DNA of 64,000 nt from Myxococcales bacterium. GTDB taxonomy: Bacteria > Myxococcota_A > UBA9042. The stretch lies in assembly GCA_947491025.1 (NCBI GenBank), contig CANLIC010000011.1, forward strand, positions 45,127 to 109,126, written 5' to 3'. Shown one piece after another: positions 29,451-38,038 of this stretch. Within the stretch, counting starts at the first letter, position 1. The number at the start of each line of letters is the position of its first letter. The notes under the pieces were generated by a model, which saw only the letters and a program-made list of their open reading frames with translations, ran no database searches and was not told the DNA's origin. A program made the translations under genes and the position numbers.

Positions 29451-31432
29451 CGGACAGGGAAGCAAGCTCGGGCACGGCGACGCGAGCCGCATCACCGGCG
29501 CCGGCGCTCGCGCCCTGGACGGTGGCGCTCGAGGAGCTGCGGCGCGGCCGCGATGACTTCGAGGCGCGCGTCGACCAGCGCACCATGATCGAGGCGGTGG
29601 CTTCCGCGCTCCAATCTGGCGAGGACCTGGTCGTCGAGGCGGGCACCGGCACCGGCAAGACGCTCGGTTACCTGCTGCCGTTGCTGGCGGCGGGACGGCG
29701 GGCGGTGATCAGCACGGCGACGCGTCAGCTGCAGGCGCAGCTCTTGGAGTCCGATCTGCCCACCGCTTTGCGAGCGACCGGCTCGCGCGCTGTGGTGGCC
29801 GTGCTCAAAGGCCGGGCCAACTACCTTTGCCACGACCGCGTGCACCGCTTGGCTGCCGGCGGCCTGACGGCGCGCCGCGGCGGCGGGTTCGTGCAGGACC
29901 GGGTGGTCAGGGCGCTGGCCTCGTCGCCCGACGGCGACATCGCGGCCATCGAAGGGGTGCCGGAGGACGACGCCATCTGGCCGGAGGTCACCAGCACGAG
30001 CGAGAGCTGCCTCGGGTCCGACTGCCACTTCGTCCGAGAGTGCTTTGTCTTGCGCGCTCGGCGCGCGGCGCTCGAGGCCGACGTCGTCGTCGTCAACCAC
30101 CACGTCTTGCTCGCCGACTACGCCTTGCGCGAGCGGTGGGAAGGCGCCGGTCTGCTGCCCTCGACCGACGCCATCGTCATCGACGAAGCGCACGCGCTCG
30201 AAGACGTCGTCGCCCACTTTTTTGGCCGAACGGTCAGCAGCCGCCGACTCGAACGTCTGGTGGAGGACCTTGGCGCCGGGCTCGACGCGATCCAGGCGCC
30301 GACCACGGACGACGCCCGGTTGGCGGCCGGCGCGCTCCAGGCGAGCGGCGCTGCGCTCTTTCTGGCGGCGCGCAGCCTGCCGGCGCCACAGCGGATCGAC
30401 GACGACGCGGTGCACCAGCTGCGGCCGGCGCGCGAGGCGATGATCGACGCCCTGGGTCGGCTGTGGGTAGCGCTGGCCGGCCACGTCGCGGTTCAGCCGA
30501 CGCTCGGCAAGCTGCGCGAGGCCGTGGTCGCCCTCGAGGCCGACCTGCTCGAAGTCGCCAGCGATCGCGGCGATCCGAGCGCGGTGGTGCGCTGGGTCGA
30601 GGCGCGGGAGCGCTCGGTCGCGCTGCGCAGCCAGCCAGTGCGCGTCGCGCCGATCTTGCAGCGCACGCTGCTGGCCGAGCCCGCCACGCGCCTGTTCTGC
30701 TCGGCGACGCTGGCCGTCGGCACCGACTTCAGCCCCTTCCTCAGTCAGCTGGGGCTGCCTGCAGCGGTGGCGACGCAGCGGCTCGAGGGTCCCTTCGACT
30801 ACCCCAGCCAGGCCATGCTCTACATCGCCGACCAGCTGCCCGATCCCTTCGCGCCGGGCCGTGACGCGGCGGTGGCGGACGCGATCGCGGCGCTGGTCGC
30901 GTGCTCCGGCGGCGGCGCATTTGCGCTGTTTTCAAGCCACCGCGGCCTGCAAGACGCCTGGCAGCGCCTCTACGGGAGGCTCGGGGTGCCGATGCTGCGG
31001 CAGGGCGAGATGGGTCGCCAGGCGCTGCTCGACCGTTTTCGCCAGGAGCAGCCGGCGGTCCTGTTCGCGACGATGGGCTTCTGGCAAGGGGTGGACGTCC
31101 CGGGCGACGCGCTGCGCTTGGTCATCCTCGACAAGATCCCTTTTCCGCCGCCGGATGACCCGGTGTTCGCGGCCCGCGCCTCGGCCATCGACAGCGAGGG
31201 AGGGCGCTCGTTTGCGCAGCTCAGCATCCCAGCGGCCGCCACCGCACTGCGGCAGGGCTTTGGCCGCCTGATCCGCCGCCGCGATGACCGCGGGGTGGTG
31301 GCGATCCTCGACCCGCGGCTGCACCACAAGCCCTATGGGCGCCGACTGGTCGCTGCCCTGCCGCCGGCGCGGCGAGCCCGCAAGATGGAAGAAGTGGCGG
31401 CTTTCTTCAGCGCTGGGGCCGTCGACCCGTAG
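29447..31432 (+). CDS. DinG/YoaA-family ATP-dependent DNA helicase with Fe-S cluster
   Basis: A superfamily 2, XPD-like 5'-3' helicase of 661 aa. In order: RVDQRTMIEAVASAL (Q-like motif), Walker A VEAGTGTGKTLGYLLP (~62-77), STATRQLQAQL, four cysteines for a 4Fe-4S cluster (NYLCHDR and CLGSDCHFVREC), the DEAH box VIDEAHALED, then domain 2 with FCSATLAVG, ALFSSHRGLQD, TMGFWQGVDVPGD and QGFGRLIRRRDDRG. Such helicases unwind R-loops and damaged or stalled replication structures. The length is closer to YoaA (~636) than DinG. The GTG start overlaps the preceding stop. A weak hairpin (31456-31470) lies between this gene and the convergent sensor kinase. Confidence 0.93.
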   Translation: MTDREASSGTATRAASPAPALAPWTVALEELRRGRDDFEARVDQRTMIEAVASALQSGEDLVVEAGTGTGKTLGYLLPLLAAGRRAVISTATRQLQAQLLESDLPTALRATGSRAVVAVLKGRANYLCHDRVHRLAAGGLTARRGGGFVQDRVVRALASSPDGDIAAIEGVPEDDAIWPEVTSTSESCLGSDCHFVRECFVLRARRAALEADVVVVNHHVLLADYALRERWEGAGLLPSTDAIVIDEAHALEDVVAHFFGRTVSSRRLERLVEDLGAGLDAIQAPTTDDARLAAGALQASGAALFLAARSLPAPQRIDDDAVHQLRPAREAMIDALGRLWVALAGHVAVQPTLGKLREAVVALEADLLEVASDRGDPSAVVRWVEARERSVALRSQPVRVAPILQRTLLAEPATRLFCSATLAVGTDFSPFLSQLGLPAAVATQRLEGPFDYPSQAMLYIADQLPDPFAPGRDAAVADAIAALVACSGGGAFALFSSHRGLQDAWQRLYGRLGVPMLRQGEMGRQALLDRFRQEQPAVLFATMGFWQGVDVPGDALRLVILDKIPFPPPDDPVFAARASAIDSEGGRSFAQLSIPAAATALRQGFGRLIRRRDDRGVVAILDPRLHHKPYGRRLVAALPPARRARKMEEVAAFFSAGAVDP

Positions 31433-31455
31433 CACCGAGGCGTCCGTTCGCCGCA

Positions 31456-31470
31456 GCGGGAGCGACCCGC
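31456..31470. terminator. Short hairpin between convergent genes
   Basis: GCGGG-AGCGA-CCCGC, a 5-bp stem in the 48-bp gap between the helicase and the sensor-kinase genes. There is no T-run, so it is a weak candidate. Confidence 0.25.
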
Positions 31471-31480
31471 GACCTCGCGC

Positions 31481-33160
31481 TTACTCAACCGTCGCGGGCG
31501 CGTCCCGGCGCCCACGGCCCGCGGCCCACGCTGGCAGCCGCAACACCATGCGCGCCCCGCCGCTCGGCGCCGCCTCGACGCGCACGCTGCCGCCATGGCC
31601 GCGGGCGGTCTCGCGCACGACCGCCAGCCCGACGCCCGTGCCGGCAGGCTTGGTGGTGAAGAAGGGCTCAAAGACGCGCTCGCGCGCCGACTCCTCGATG
31701 CCTGGCCCGTCATCTTCGACGGCGAGCACGACGCTGGTCGCGACGGCGGGGCCGCCCGCCGCCGCGGATTCGCGGCCGTGCGCCACCGAGACGCGCACCT
31801 CGCCGCCCGTAGGCATCGCCTCCCAAGCGTTGCGGAGCAGGTTCCAGACCGCCGACCGCAGCGGCCCCTCCTGGCCGTCGACCAGGCAATCCGGCTCGAT
31901 TTCGAGGCGGACCCGGACGCCGCGCTGCGCCAACTCGGTGGCCGAGAAGTCGGTGACGCGCCCCACCAGCTCGCCGAGATCAAGCGGTCGGTGGCCGTGA
32001 TCGGGCGGCCGCGCGTGCTCGAGGTAGCGCTCGGTGATGCCGCGGAGCCGCTCGATCTCGGCGCCGATCGCGGCGATCAAGGCCGCTGCCTCGGCGGGAT
32101 CGCCCGTCGCGCCAGCGCGCAGCTCGTCGCCTAGCATCTCGGCGTTGAGGCCGATGGACGACAAGGGGTTGCGGACCTCGTGCGCCATCCGCGCCGCCAG
32201 CTGCCCGACCGCCGCCAGCTGCTCGGCGCGCGCCAGCTCAGCACGAGCGGTCGCGATCTGCTGCTCGCGTGCCTGCAGCGCGTCGGCCATGCGGTTGGTC
32301 TCTTCGGCGAGGGTGCGAATTTCCGTCGCGCCGGCCAGCGTCGCCCGCGCGCTGCGATCGCCGGCGGTGAAGCGCCGCACCACCTCGGCCAGCGCCGCCA
32401 TCGGCCGCAGGGTCGCCAGCATCCAGAGCAGCACGACGATGCTCGCGAGCAAGGCCAGCCCCGAGCTGACCAGCACGACCAGGACCAGTTGGCGCTCGCT
32501 GTACTCGGCGGCGGTGAAGCGCTCCTGCAGCGCCGACTGCAGCTGCGACTCGGCGTCGCCGATGGCGCCGTGGGCCCGCCGCACGATGCGGCGCGCCTCG
32601 ACGACCAGCCGAGCGGCGTCGGCGGAGCGCTTGTCGGCGACCGCTCGTTCGAGCCCCACCACGAGGCGGTCGAAGGCCTCGGCGTCGTCGGTCGGCGTCG
32701 TCGCTTGGGGCAAGAGCGCCAAGAGCCCTGGGTCATTTCCGATGCGCCGCGCCGAGTCCGCGCCCTTGCGCAGCGCGTCCAAGCCGACGCCGACCGCAGG
32801 CAGCGGTCCTGGGCCCGCCACCAGCAAGCGCGCCAGCCGCGGTGGCCGATCGCTGGCGCGTAGGGCCTCGACCTGCTCGCCGATTCGCTGCAAGCGCTGG
32901 AAAGGCCTGGCGTTAGGCAAGAAGCGCGCCACCCACTCCAGGTCGTGCGGGGCGGCGCGGGCCAGCGCCTCGTCAAAGCCCCTCAGCTCCAGGCCGTGGT
33001 CGCGCAAGGTGCCGAGCAGCGGCAGGGCGCGCGTGCGCAGCAGCCCGAGCTCGTGGCGCAGCGTCGCGACGGCGGCGGCGCCGTACAAGGCGGTGGCGGC
33101 AAAGCAGGTGACGACCGCAGCGAAGCCCAGGAAGATGCGCGTCGACAGCGAGAGCCGCAT
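31481..33160 (-). CDS. Membrane sensor histidine kinase
   Basis: The ATG at 33160 puts a transmembrane helix (LSTRIFLGFAAVVTCFAATAL) at the N-terminus; longer readings would run into the divergent protease promoter. A helical periplasmic domain of about 220 residues follows, then TM2 (VLVVLVSSGLALLASIVVLLW), a HAMP domain (LRPMAALAEVVRRFTAGDRS) and a HisKA domain with MAHEVRNPLSSIG (phospho-acceptor His327). The ATPase domain has N box WNLLRNAWEAMPTGG, G1 VEDDGPGIEES, and F/G2 FEPFFTTKPAGTGVGLAVV. It senses an envelope signal and phosphorylates an unknown response regulator; none adjoins it. It is divergently transcribed from an HtrA-like protease with a 104-bp gap, so a joint envelope-stress role is plausible. 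Confidence 0.93.
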   Translation of the reverse strand: MRLSLSTRIFLGFAAVVTCFAATALYGAAAVATLRHELGLLRTRALPLLGTLRDHGLELRGFDEALARAAPHDLEWVARFLPNARPFQRLQRIGEQVEALRASDRPPRLARLLVAGPGPLPAVGVGLDALRKGADSARRIGNDPGLLALLPQATTPTDDAEAFDRLVVGLERAVADKRSADAARLVVEARRIVRRAHGAIGDAESQLQSALQERFTAAEYSERQLVLVVLVSSGLALLASIVVLLWMLATLRPMAALAEVVRRFTAGDRSARATLAGATEIRTLAEETNRMADALQAREQQIATARAELARAEQLAAVGQLAARMAHEVRNPLSSIGLNAEMLGDELRAGATGDPAEAAALIAAIGAEIERLRGITERYLEHARPPDHGHRPLDLGELVGRVTDFSATELAQRGVRVRLEIEPDCLVDGQEGPLRSAVWNLLRNAWEAMPTGGEVRVSVAHGRESAAAGGPAVATSVVLAVEDDGPGIEESARERVFEPFFTTKPAGTGVGLAVVRETARGHGGSVRVEAAPSGGARMVLRLPAWAAGRGRRDAPATVE

Positions 33161-33264
33161 GGACCACCCAGCCCCGGCCATTGCGGCCGCCGGGGAATCG
33201 TCCGTCGCCGTCTTGCGTTGTGCAAGGCGTGCGGTCACCTCCTTCGGGCCGCGGGAGGCGCTCC

Positions 33265-34380
33265 ATGACTCATAGACACGGCCCATGGCCCCGACGGGCC
33301 CAGCTAGCCGCGCCAGCGCTGGCGGCCCTGGCGTGGCTCAGTGCGACAACCCCGCGCGACGCCAGCGCCCGGGCTGCCACCGCCCTGGACGCGACCGCCT
33401 TCTCGGACGTCGCTGAGCGCGCCGTGCGCTCGGTCGTCAACGTCGCGACGACGCGCAGGCTGTCGCCTCGTCAGGAGCAGATGTTGCCGCCCTGGTTTCG
33501 CGGCCGCGGCAGCATCGACCGCCCGGCATCGCTCGGCTCGGGGGTCATCATCAGCCGCGAGGGCTTGGTCCTGACCAACAATCATGTGGTCGAGCAAGCG
33601 CACGGCATCGAGCTGACTTTGCACGACGGCCGCAAGCTGGAGGCGCGCCTCGTCGGTCGCGACCCGCAGTCAGACATCGCCGTGCTCCGCATCGCGCGCC
33701 CCCCTGCGGACCTTGAGCCGATGCTGATCGCCGACAGCAGCAAGGTCCGCCTGGGCGAGATCGTGCTCGCGATCGGCAGCCCCTTTGGCCTGGCCCAGAC
33801 GGTGACCCTCGGCATCATCTCGGCCAAGGGCCGCGCCAATGTGGGCATCGTCGACTACGAGGACTTCGTCCAGACCGACGCCAGCATCAACCCCGGCAAC
33901 TCCGGCGGCGCTCTTGTCAGCGCCACCGGCGAACTGCTCGGCATCAACACCGCCATCGCGTCGCGCTCGGGCGGTAGCCAGGGCATCGGATTCGCGATCC
34001 CGTCCAACATGGCGATGGCCATCCTGCGCAGCCTCGTCGACAAGGGCACGGTCGAGCGCGGCTGGCTAGGCGTGCGCATCCAGGACCTTGACGCCCGTGA
34101 CGCCGTCGCCCTCGGCCTCAGCGACCGCCCGGGCGTCCGCATCGTCGACCTCGAGCCGGGGAGCCCCGCCGCCGTCGCCGGTCTGCGCGCTGGCGACGTC
34201 GTGCTCGCCGTCGAGGGCACGGCCATGACCGACGCGGCGCGGTTGCGGGTCAAGGTGGCCGGCCTGCAGCCCGGTTCCGTGGCCCGATTCGACGTCTGGC
34301 GCGGCAAGCAGGCGGTGGCGGTGCCGGTGCGCCTGGGCCGCGCGCCTTCGCTGGCGGTCGCAGGCGACAAGGAGCGCTAG
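33265..34380 (+). CDS. HtrA/DegS-like periplasmic serine protease with one PDZ domain
   Basis: The ATG at 33265 follows GGGAGG. The N-terminus has a signal or anchor segment (LAAPALAALAWLSATT). The trypsin-like domain shows the triad His107 (VLTNNHVVEQ), Asp137 (SDIAVLRI) and Ser213 (NPGNSGGAL). One C-terminal PDZ domain follows (WLGVRIQDLD, then GSPAAVAGLRAGDVVLAVEG). At 371 aa with a single PDZ it is DegS-sized; DegP and DegQ have two. DegS-type proteases cleave anti-sigma factors, whereas other one-PDZ HtrAs do general quality control. Divergence from a sensor kinase suggests envelope-stress regulation. No anti-sigma or sigmaE gene is nearby. Confidence 0.93.
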   Translation: MTHRHGPWPRRAQLAAPALAALAWLSATTPRDASARAATALDATAFSDVAERAVRSVVNVATTRRLSPRQEQMLPPWFRGRGSIDRPASLGSGVIISREGLVLTNNHVVEQAHGIELTLHDGRKLEARLVGRDPQSDIAVLRIARPPADLEPMLIADSSKVRLGEIVLAIGSPFGLAQTVTLGIISAKGRANVGIVDYEDFVQTDASINPGNSGGALVSATGELLGINTAIASRSGGSQGIGFAIPSNMAMAILRSLVDKGTVERGWLGVRIQDLDARDAVALGLSDRPGVRIVDLEPGSPAAVAGLRAGDVVLAVEGTAMTDAARLRVKVAGLQPGSVARFDVWRGKQAVAVPVRLGRAPSLAVAGDKER

Positions 34381-34510
34381 CCTCAGGGGCCTGCAGCGGC
34401 GGCGCCAACGCGCGCTGGCGGTGGACGGTCAATCGCGCGATGCTGACAGGTGGGCCGACGAGAGGCGGGCGCGGGCGCTTGGCCGCTGGGTCGCGCCGCA
34501 GGGAGCGCCC

Positions 34511-35845
34511 ATGGCCGCCCACCTCACCGGCTGGATGATACGACTCACCATCTTTCTGCTGCAGGGCGTCGCCTGGCTCGACCGCACCCTGCGGCCCGAC
34601 CGCGCTTTTCCGCGCGACCTGCCCCAACTGCTCGACCGCCGCGACTGGCTGGAGGCGTCCTTGCGCCGCGGCGGTCTGCTGGTCGACGGGGAGGCGCTGG
34701 TCGCAGTCGCCGGCCGTCAGATCAAGCAGCAAGAGGCCTTTCGGTCCACCGTCGCCGCGATCGACTGTGAGACGCGCACCCCTGCTGGCGTGACACGTAG
34801 GCTTGCGATCTTCGCAAAGCTATCACCTGTTGCGACGTCGCTGCGAGAGCACGCGGTCTACATCCTGCAGGAGAACGCGGTCAAAGAGACGACCGTCTAT
34901 CAGACGCTGGCCAAGGCGCCCGGCTTTCCTGCGGCAAGGGCGTACCACATCGACGTCCACCGGCCGAGCGGCGGCTTCTGCTTGCTGCTTGAGCGGTTGG
35001 AGGCGCGCGAGGTGCCCGAGCATGAGGGCTGCCCTCGGGAGCTGGCCGAGGTCGCCATCGACGCTTTTGCCTCGCTGCACGCCAGGCACTGGGCCGACGA
35101 GACGACCGCGGCGCGCGACCTGCGGCGGACACCGCCCGCGGTGGTCGACTGGCTGTCCCGTCAGCTGCAGGGCCCAGACGCCGCGCTTTTCGGCGCGATG
35201 TTGCGCGAGGCATGGGCGGCCGACGCCACGGCGCCTGTCGCGATCCAGCACGCCGACGCCCGGGTCGGCAACCTGCTCTTCGTCGAGGACGACAGCCCGA
35301 CGGCGCATCCGTGCGGTCGCCGGGCCGTCTTCATCGACTGGCAGGCGGCGCGCCGCGGCAAAGCGGTGTTCGACGTCGCCTACTTTCTGGTGCTCTCGCT
35401 GGAACCCGAGGTGCGCCGCCGCCATGGCCTTGAGCTTCTGGAACGCTACCACCGCGCGCTGCTCAGCCATGGCGTCGCCGACTACCCACTGCAGACGCTG
35501 CTCGAAGACGCCCGCATGTCGGTGCTGCTTGTTCTTGGCTTTGTGACGCTGCCGCTGATGAGCGCCGAGGCGAGCACGACGCAGGCCAACCAAGAGGGCA
35601 TCGGCGCCCTCGGCGCGGCTTGGGCGCGGCGGATGGTCGCGGTCGTCGAGGAGCTCGACCTCGTGGATGTCGGCACGCGCTGCGACATCGACGGAGCGGC
35701 GCTGCGGGACGCCTTCCGTCGCAGCAATGATGGCGCGGTGCGCGACTTCCCGGTCGCCATGGCCGACCGCCAGGCCGCCCAGGCCTTCGTCGCCGCGCAT
35801 GGCGCCGGGCTCTTCCGCCCGTGGCCGCAGAGCATGGACGGTTGA
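34511..35845 (+). CDS. APH/choline-kinase-fold phosphotransferase family protein
   Basis: The ATG at 34511 follows GGGAGCGCCC. The 444-aa product has an N-terminal hydrophobic stretch (WMIRLTIFLLQGVAW) and then the aminoglycoside-phosphotransferase/CHK-like fold. It has a lysine in the early strand region (AIFAKLSP), a long helical insert, the catalytic loop IQHADARVGNLLF (equivalent of HGDxxxxN) and VFIDWQAARRG (equivalent of DFxxxxxG). Family members phosphorylate small hydroxyl compounds such as aminoglycosides, choline, homoserine or ecdysteroids. The substrate here cannot be inferred from context. It converges on cysE across an 80-bp AT-rich gap. Confidence 0.85.
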   Translation: MAAHLTGWMIRLTIFLLQGVAWLDRTLRPDRAFPRDLPQLLDRRDWLEASLRRGGLLVDGEALVAVAGRQIKQQEAFRSTVAAIDCETRTPAGVTRRLAIFAKLSPVATSLREHAVYILQENAVKETTVYQTLAKAPGFPAARAYHIDVHRPSGGFCLLLERLEAREVPEHEGCPRELAEVAIDAFASLHARHWADETTAARDLRRTPPAVVDWLSRQLQGPDAALFGAMLREAWAADATAPVAIQHADARVGNLLFVEDDSPTAHPCGRRAVFIDWQAARRGKAVFDVAYFLVLSLEPEVRRRHGLELLERYHRALLSHGVADYPLQTLLEDARMSVLLVLGFVTLPLMSAEASTTQANQEGIGALGAAWARRMVAVVEELDLVDVGTRCDIDGAALRDAFRRSNDGAVRDFPVAMADRQAAQAFVAAHGAGLFRPWPQSMDG

Positions 35846-35925
35846 ACAGACGGTTTTTGTTTAGAATCAATATTTTGACGGATCGGAAAATGAGAGCCTG
35901 GGTCGGCGTGCCGGGCAAGCGCCTC
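35846..35925. other. AT-rich convergent gap
   Basis: The bases around 35851-35880 are far more AT-rich than the surroundings, with T-runs on the plus strand. This is likely a termination zone for both convergent genes. No gene was seen. Confidence 0.4.
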
Positions 35926-36849
35926 TCAGCCCGCCGGGCCGCCGCGGCCGCTCTCTTGCTCCATCCGCAGCTTGGCGCCGGGTGCGACGCTCTCGGTGAC
36001 CCACGCGTTGCCGCCGATGACCGCACCGCTGCCGATGATGGTGTCGCCGCCCAAGATCGTGGCGTTGGCGTAGATGACGACACCGTCTTCGAGCGTCGGG
36101 TGACGCTTGCCGCTCGACTGCCCGCGACCCAGGCTGCGGGCGCCGAGGGTCACGCCCTGGTACAAGCGCACGCCGCGCCCGATCACGGCCGTCTCGCCGA
36201 CCACCACGCCAGTGCCATGGTCGATGAAGAGGCCATCGGCGATGGTGGCGCCCGGGTGGAGATCGATGCCGCTGCGGGCGTGGGCCTGCTCCGTCAGCAT
36301 CCGCGCGCACAAGATCGCCCCGGCGCGCCAGAGGCGGTTGGCGAGGCGCCAAGCCGTCAGCGCCCCGAAGCCGGGATAGCAGAGCACCACCTCCGCACGG
36401 CTGCGGGCCGCCGGGTCGCCGTCGAGCGCCGCCTGCAAGTCGGCTTCGAGCGCTGCCCGCAATTCGGGGATGGCGGCGACCACCAGATCGGCCACAGACC
36501 CGCCAAATTGTCTCGCACTTTCAAGCTCATCTTCTCGAATCGGTCCCGTTGCCGCCGGTCCCTCTTTGTCGGGCCGCGACAGGCGCTCGGTCACCACCAG
36601 TTGGGTGAGCTCCTGGCGCAGGTCGGTCACGGCCAGGACGATGGCGTCGACGGTCGGCGCGCTGCCGGTCCAGATCTCCGGGTAGATGACGCGGCGGAAG
36701 CCCTCGAGCAGCTGCGCGACCCGCGCCGGATCAGGCAACGGGCGGCGGCAAGGCTGCGCACCGACACCGGCCCGCGCCGCCAGCCAGTGGCCGATCTCAG
36801 CGTCCTGCGCCACCCGCTCTCTGGGGGGAAAAGGCGGAATCTCGCTCAT
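35926..36849 (-). CDS. cysE: Serine O-acetyltransferase
   Basis: Makes O-acetylserine from serine and acetyl-CoA, the substrate of the adjacent cysteine synthase. The 307-aa product begins MSEIPPFPPRERVAQ and has a helical N-terminal domain. The left-handed beta-helix carries the family signature: HARSGIDLHPGATIADGLFI with DHGTGVVVGETAVIG (catalytic His/Asp region), then YQGVTLGARS and HPTLEDGVVIYANATILGG. The start overlaps the cysK stop by ATGA, so the operon order is cysK-cysE. It ends in a Gly-rich ESGRGGPAG and lacks the C-terminal isoleucine that in E. coli-type SAT inserts into the CysK active site. Confidence 0.95.
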   Translation of the reverse strand: MSEIPPFPPRERVAQDAEIGHWLAARAGVGAQPCRRPLPDPARVAQLLEGFRRVIYPEIWTGSAPTVDAIVLAVTDLRQELTQLVVTERLSRPDKEGPAATGPIREDELESARQFGGSVADLVVAAIPELRAALEADLQAALDGDPAARSRAEVVLCYPGFGALTAWRLANRLWRAGAILCARMLTEQAHARSGIDLHPGATIADGLFIDHGTGVVVGETAVIGRGVRLYQGVTLGARSLGRGQSSGKRHPTLEDGVVIYANATILGGDTIIGSGAVIGGNAWVTESVAPGAKLRMEQESGRGGPAG

Positions 36850-37787
36850 GCGAGGTAGCGCTCGCCCGAGTCGCAGAGGAACGTGACGATGGTCGCACCC
36901 GCCGCCGCCTGCAGCGCCTGCTGGCGCGCGACGTGGACGTTGGCGCCCGAAGAGGGCCCGACCAGCAGCCCTGCGGTCAACGCCAGCTCCTTGGCCACGG
37001 CAAGCGCATCCTCGTCTTGCACCGTAACGACCGCGTCGATGGCGCCGTGGTCGACCAGGTTCGGCACGAAGCCGGCGCCGATGCCCTGAATGGCGTGCGG
37101 CCGGTACGGCTCGCCGCGGAACGCGGCTGCCCGCGCCGGTTCGACGCCGATGATGCGGACGCCGGGAACCTCGGCCTTGAGCACGCGGCCGCAGCCGGTG
37201 ATGGTGCCGCCTGTGCCGACGCCGGCCACCAGCACGTCGATGCGGCCTTCGCAGGCGGCGAGCAGCTCGCGCGCGGTGGTCGACTCGTGTGCCGCTGGGT
37301 TGTCCAGGTTGTCGAACTGCCGTGTCAGAAAGGCCGCTCGGCCGGTCGCCGCCAGCACCTCGGCCGCAACCGCCTGGGCCCGCTGCAAGGAACCGCGGAT
37401 GCCGTCCTCTTTGCGGGTCAGCTCGACGCGAGCGCCGTAGGCGGCCATCAGCCAGCGCCGCTCGACGCTCATGTCCTCGGGCATGACGATGACGCAAACG
37501 TAGCCGCGCGCCGCGGCCAGCATGGCGAGGGCGATGCCGGTGTTGCCGGACGAGGCCTCGATCACCGTGTCGCCGCGAAGCAGCTCGCCGCGCGAAGCCG
37601 CGGCATCGAGCATCGAGCGCACGGGGCGGTCCTTGATGCTGCCGCCGGGGTTGAGGAACTCCAGCTTCGCCAAGATCTGGACGCCCGGCGCGCAGCCGGC
37701 CGGGCTCGCGAGGCGCAGCAGCGGGGTGCGGCCGATGACCTCGTCGATGGCGTCAACGATGGCTGGGGTTGCGATCGGCTCGGGCAT
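36846..37787 (-). CDS. cysK: Cysteine synthase (O-acetylserine sulfhydrylase)
   Basis: Joins O-acetylserine with sulfide to form cysteine and acetate, using PLP. The 313-aa product starts at the ATG at 37787 (GGAG about 9 bases upstream). Landmarks are GRTPLLRLASP, NPGGSIKDRPV (PLP lysine), EASSGNTGIALAML (substrate loop), RQFDNLDNPAAHESTTA, VAGVGTGGTITGCG and VGPSSGANVH. No CBS regulatory domains are present. It is the first gene of the two-gene cysteine operon. The upstream 251-bp region (37788-38038) contains two direct copies of GGACCGGACCG 34 bases apart, a possible regulator site. Confidence 0.95.
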   Translation of the reverse strand: MPEPIATPAIVDAIDEVIGRTPLLRLASPAGCAPGVQILAKLEFLNPGGSIKDRPVRSMLDAAASRGELLRGDTVIEASSGNTGIALAMLAAARGYVCVIVMPEDMSVERRWLMAAYGARVELTRKEDGIRGSLQRAQAVAAEVLAATGRAAFLTRQFDNLDNPAAHESTTARELLAACEGRIDVLVAGVGTGGTITGCGRVLKAEVPGVRIIGVEPARAAAFRGEPYRPHAIQGIGAGFVPNLVDHGAIDAVVTVQDEDALAVAKELALTAGLLVGPSSGANVHVARQQALQAAAGATIVTFLCDSGERYLA

Positions 37788-37949
37788 GTGCTGGTGCTCC
37801 GCAGGTCTGGCGAGGGGTACGACGGCCACTGTGGACCGCGCGGCGAGAGCGTACCCGCGCCGCCGGCGCCCGCCAAGCGTCGGCCTCCAGGATCCACCAC
37901 CGAACGCCTGTCCGACCGCCGAATTCGGAGCCAGCTCTGGGCGTTGCGC

Positions 37950-37994
37950 GGACCGGACCGGAGGCGTACACGGGGTACCTTGAGGACCGGACCG
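37950..37994. promoter_or_regulatory. Direct repeat GGACCGGACCG x2 upstream of cysK
   Basis: Two exact 11-bp copies at 37950-37960 and 37984-37994, in the region between the pilS gene end and the cysK start. The 34-bp periodicity (about three helical turns) fits a regulator binding on one face, but no factor can be named. Confidence 0.3.
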
Positions 37995-38038
37995 CAGCAA
38001 CAACAACGAGATGGCCCGAAGGCGGCGGATCGGGGGCC

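Noticed and set aside
31481..34380. A complete two-component system
   Set aside because: The kinase has no response regulator next to it; the divergent gene is a protease.
35846..35925. Attachment site or insertion remnant in the AT-rich gap
   Set aside because: No inverted repeats, tRNA or integrase is present; a termination zone explains it.
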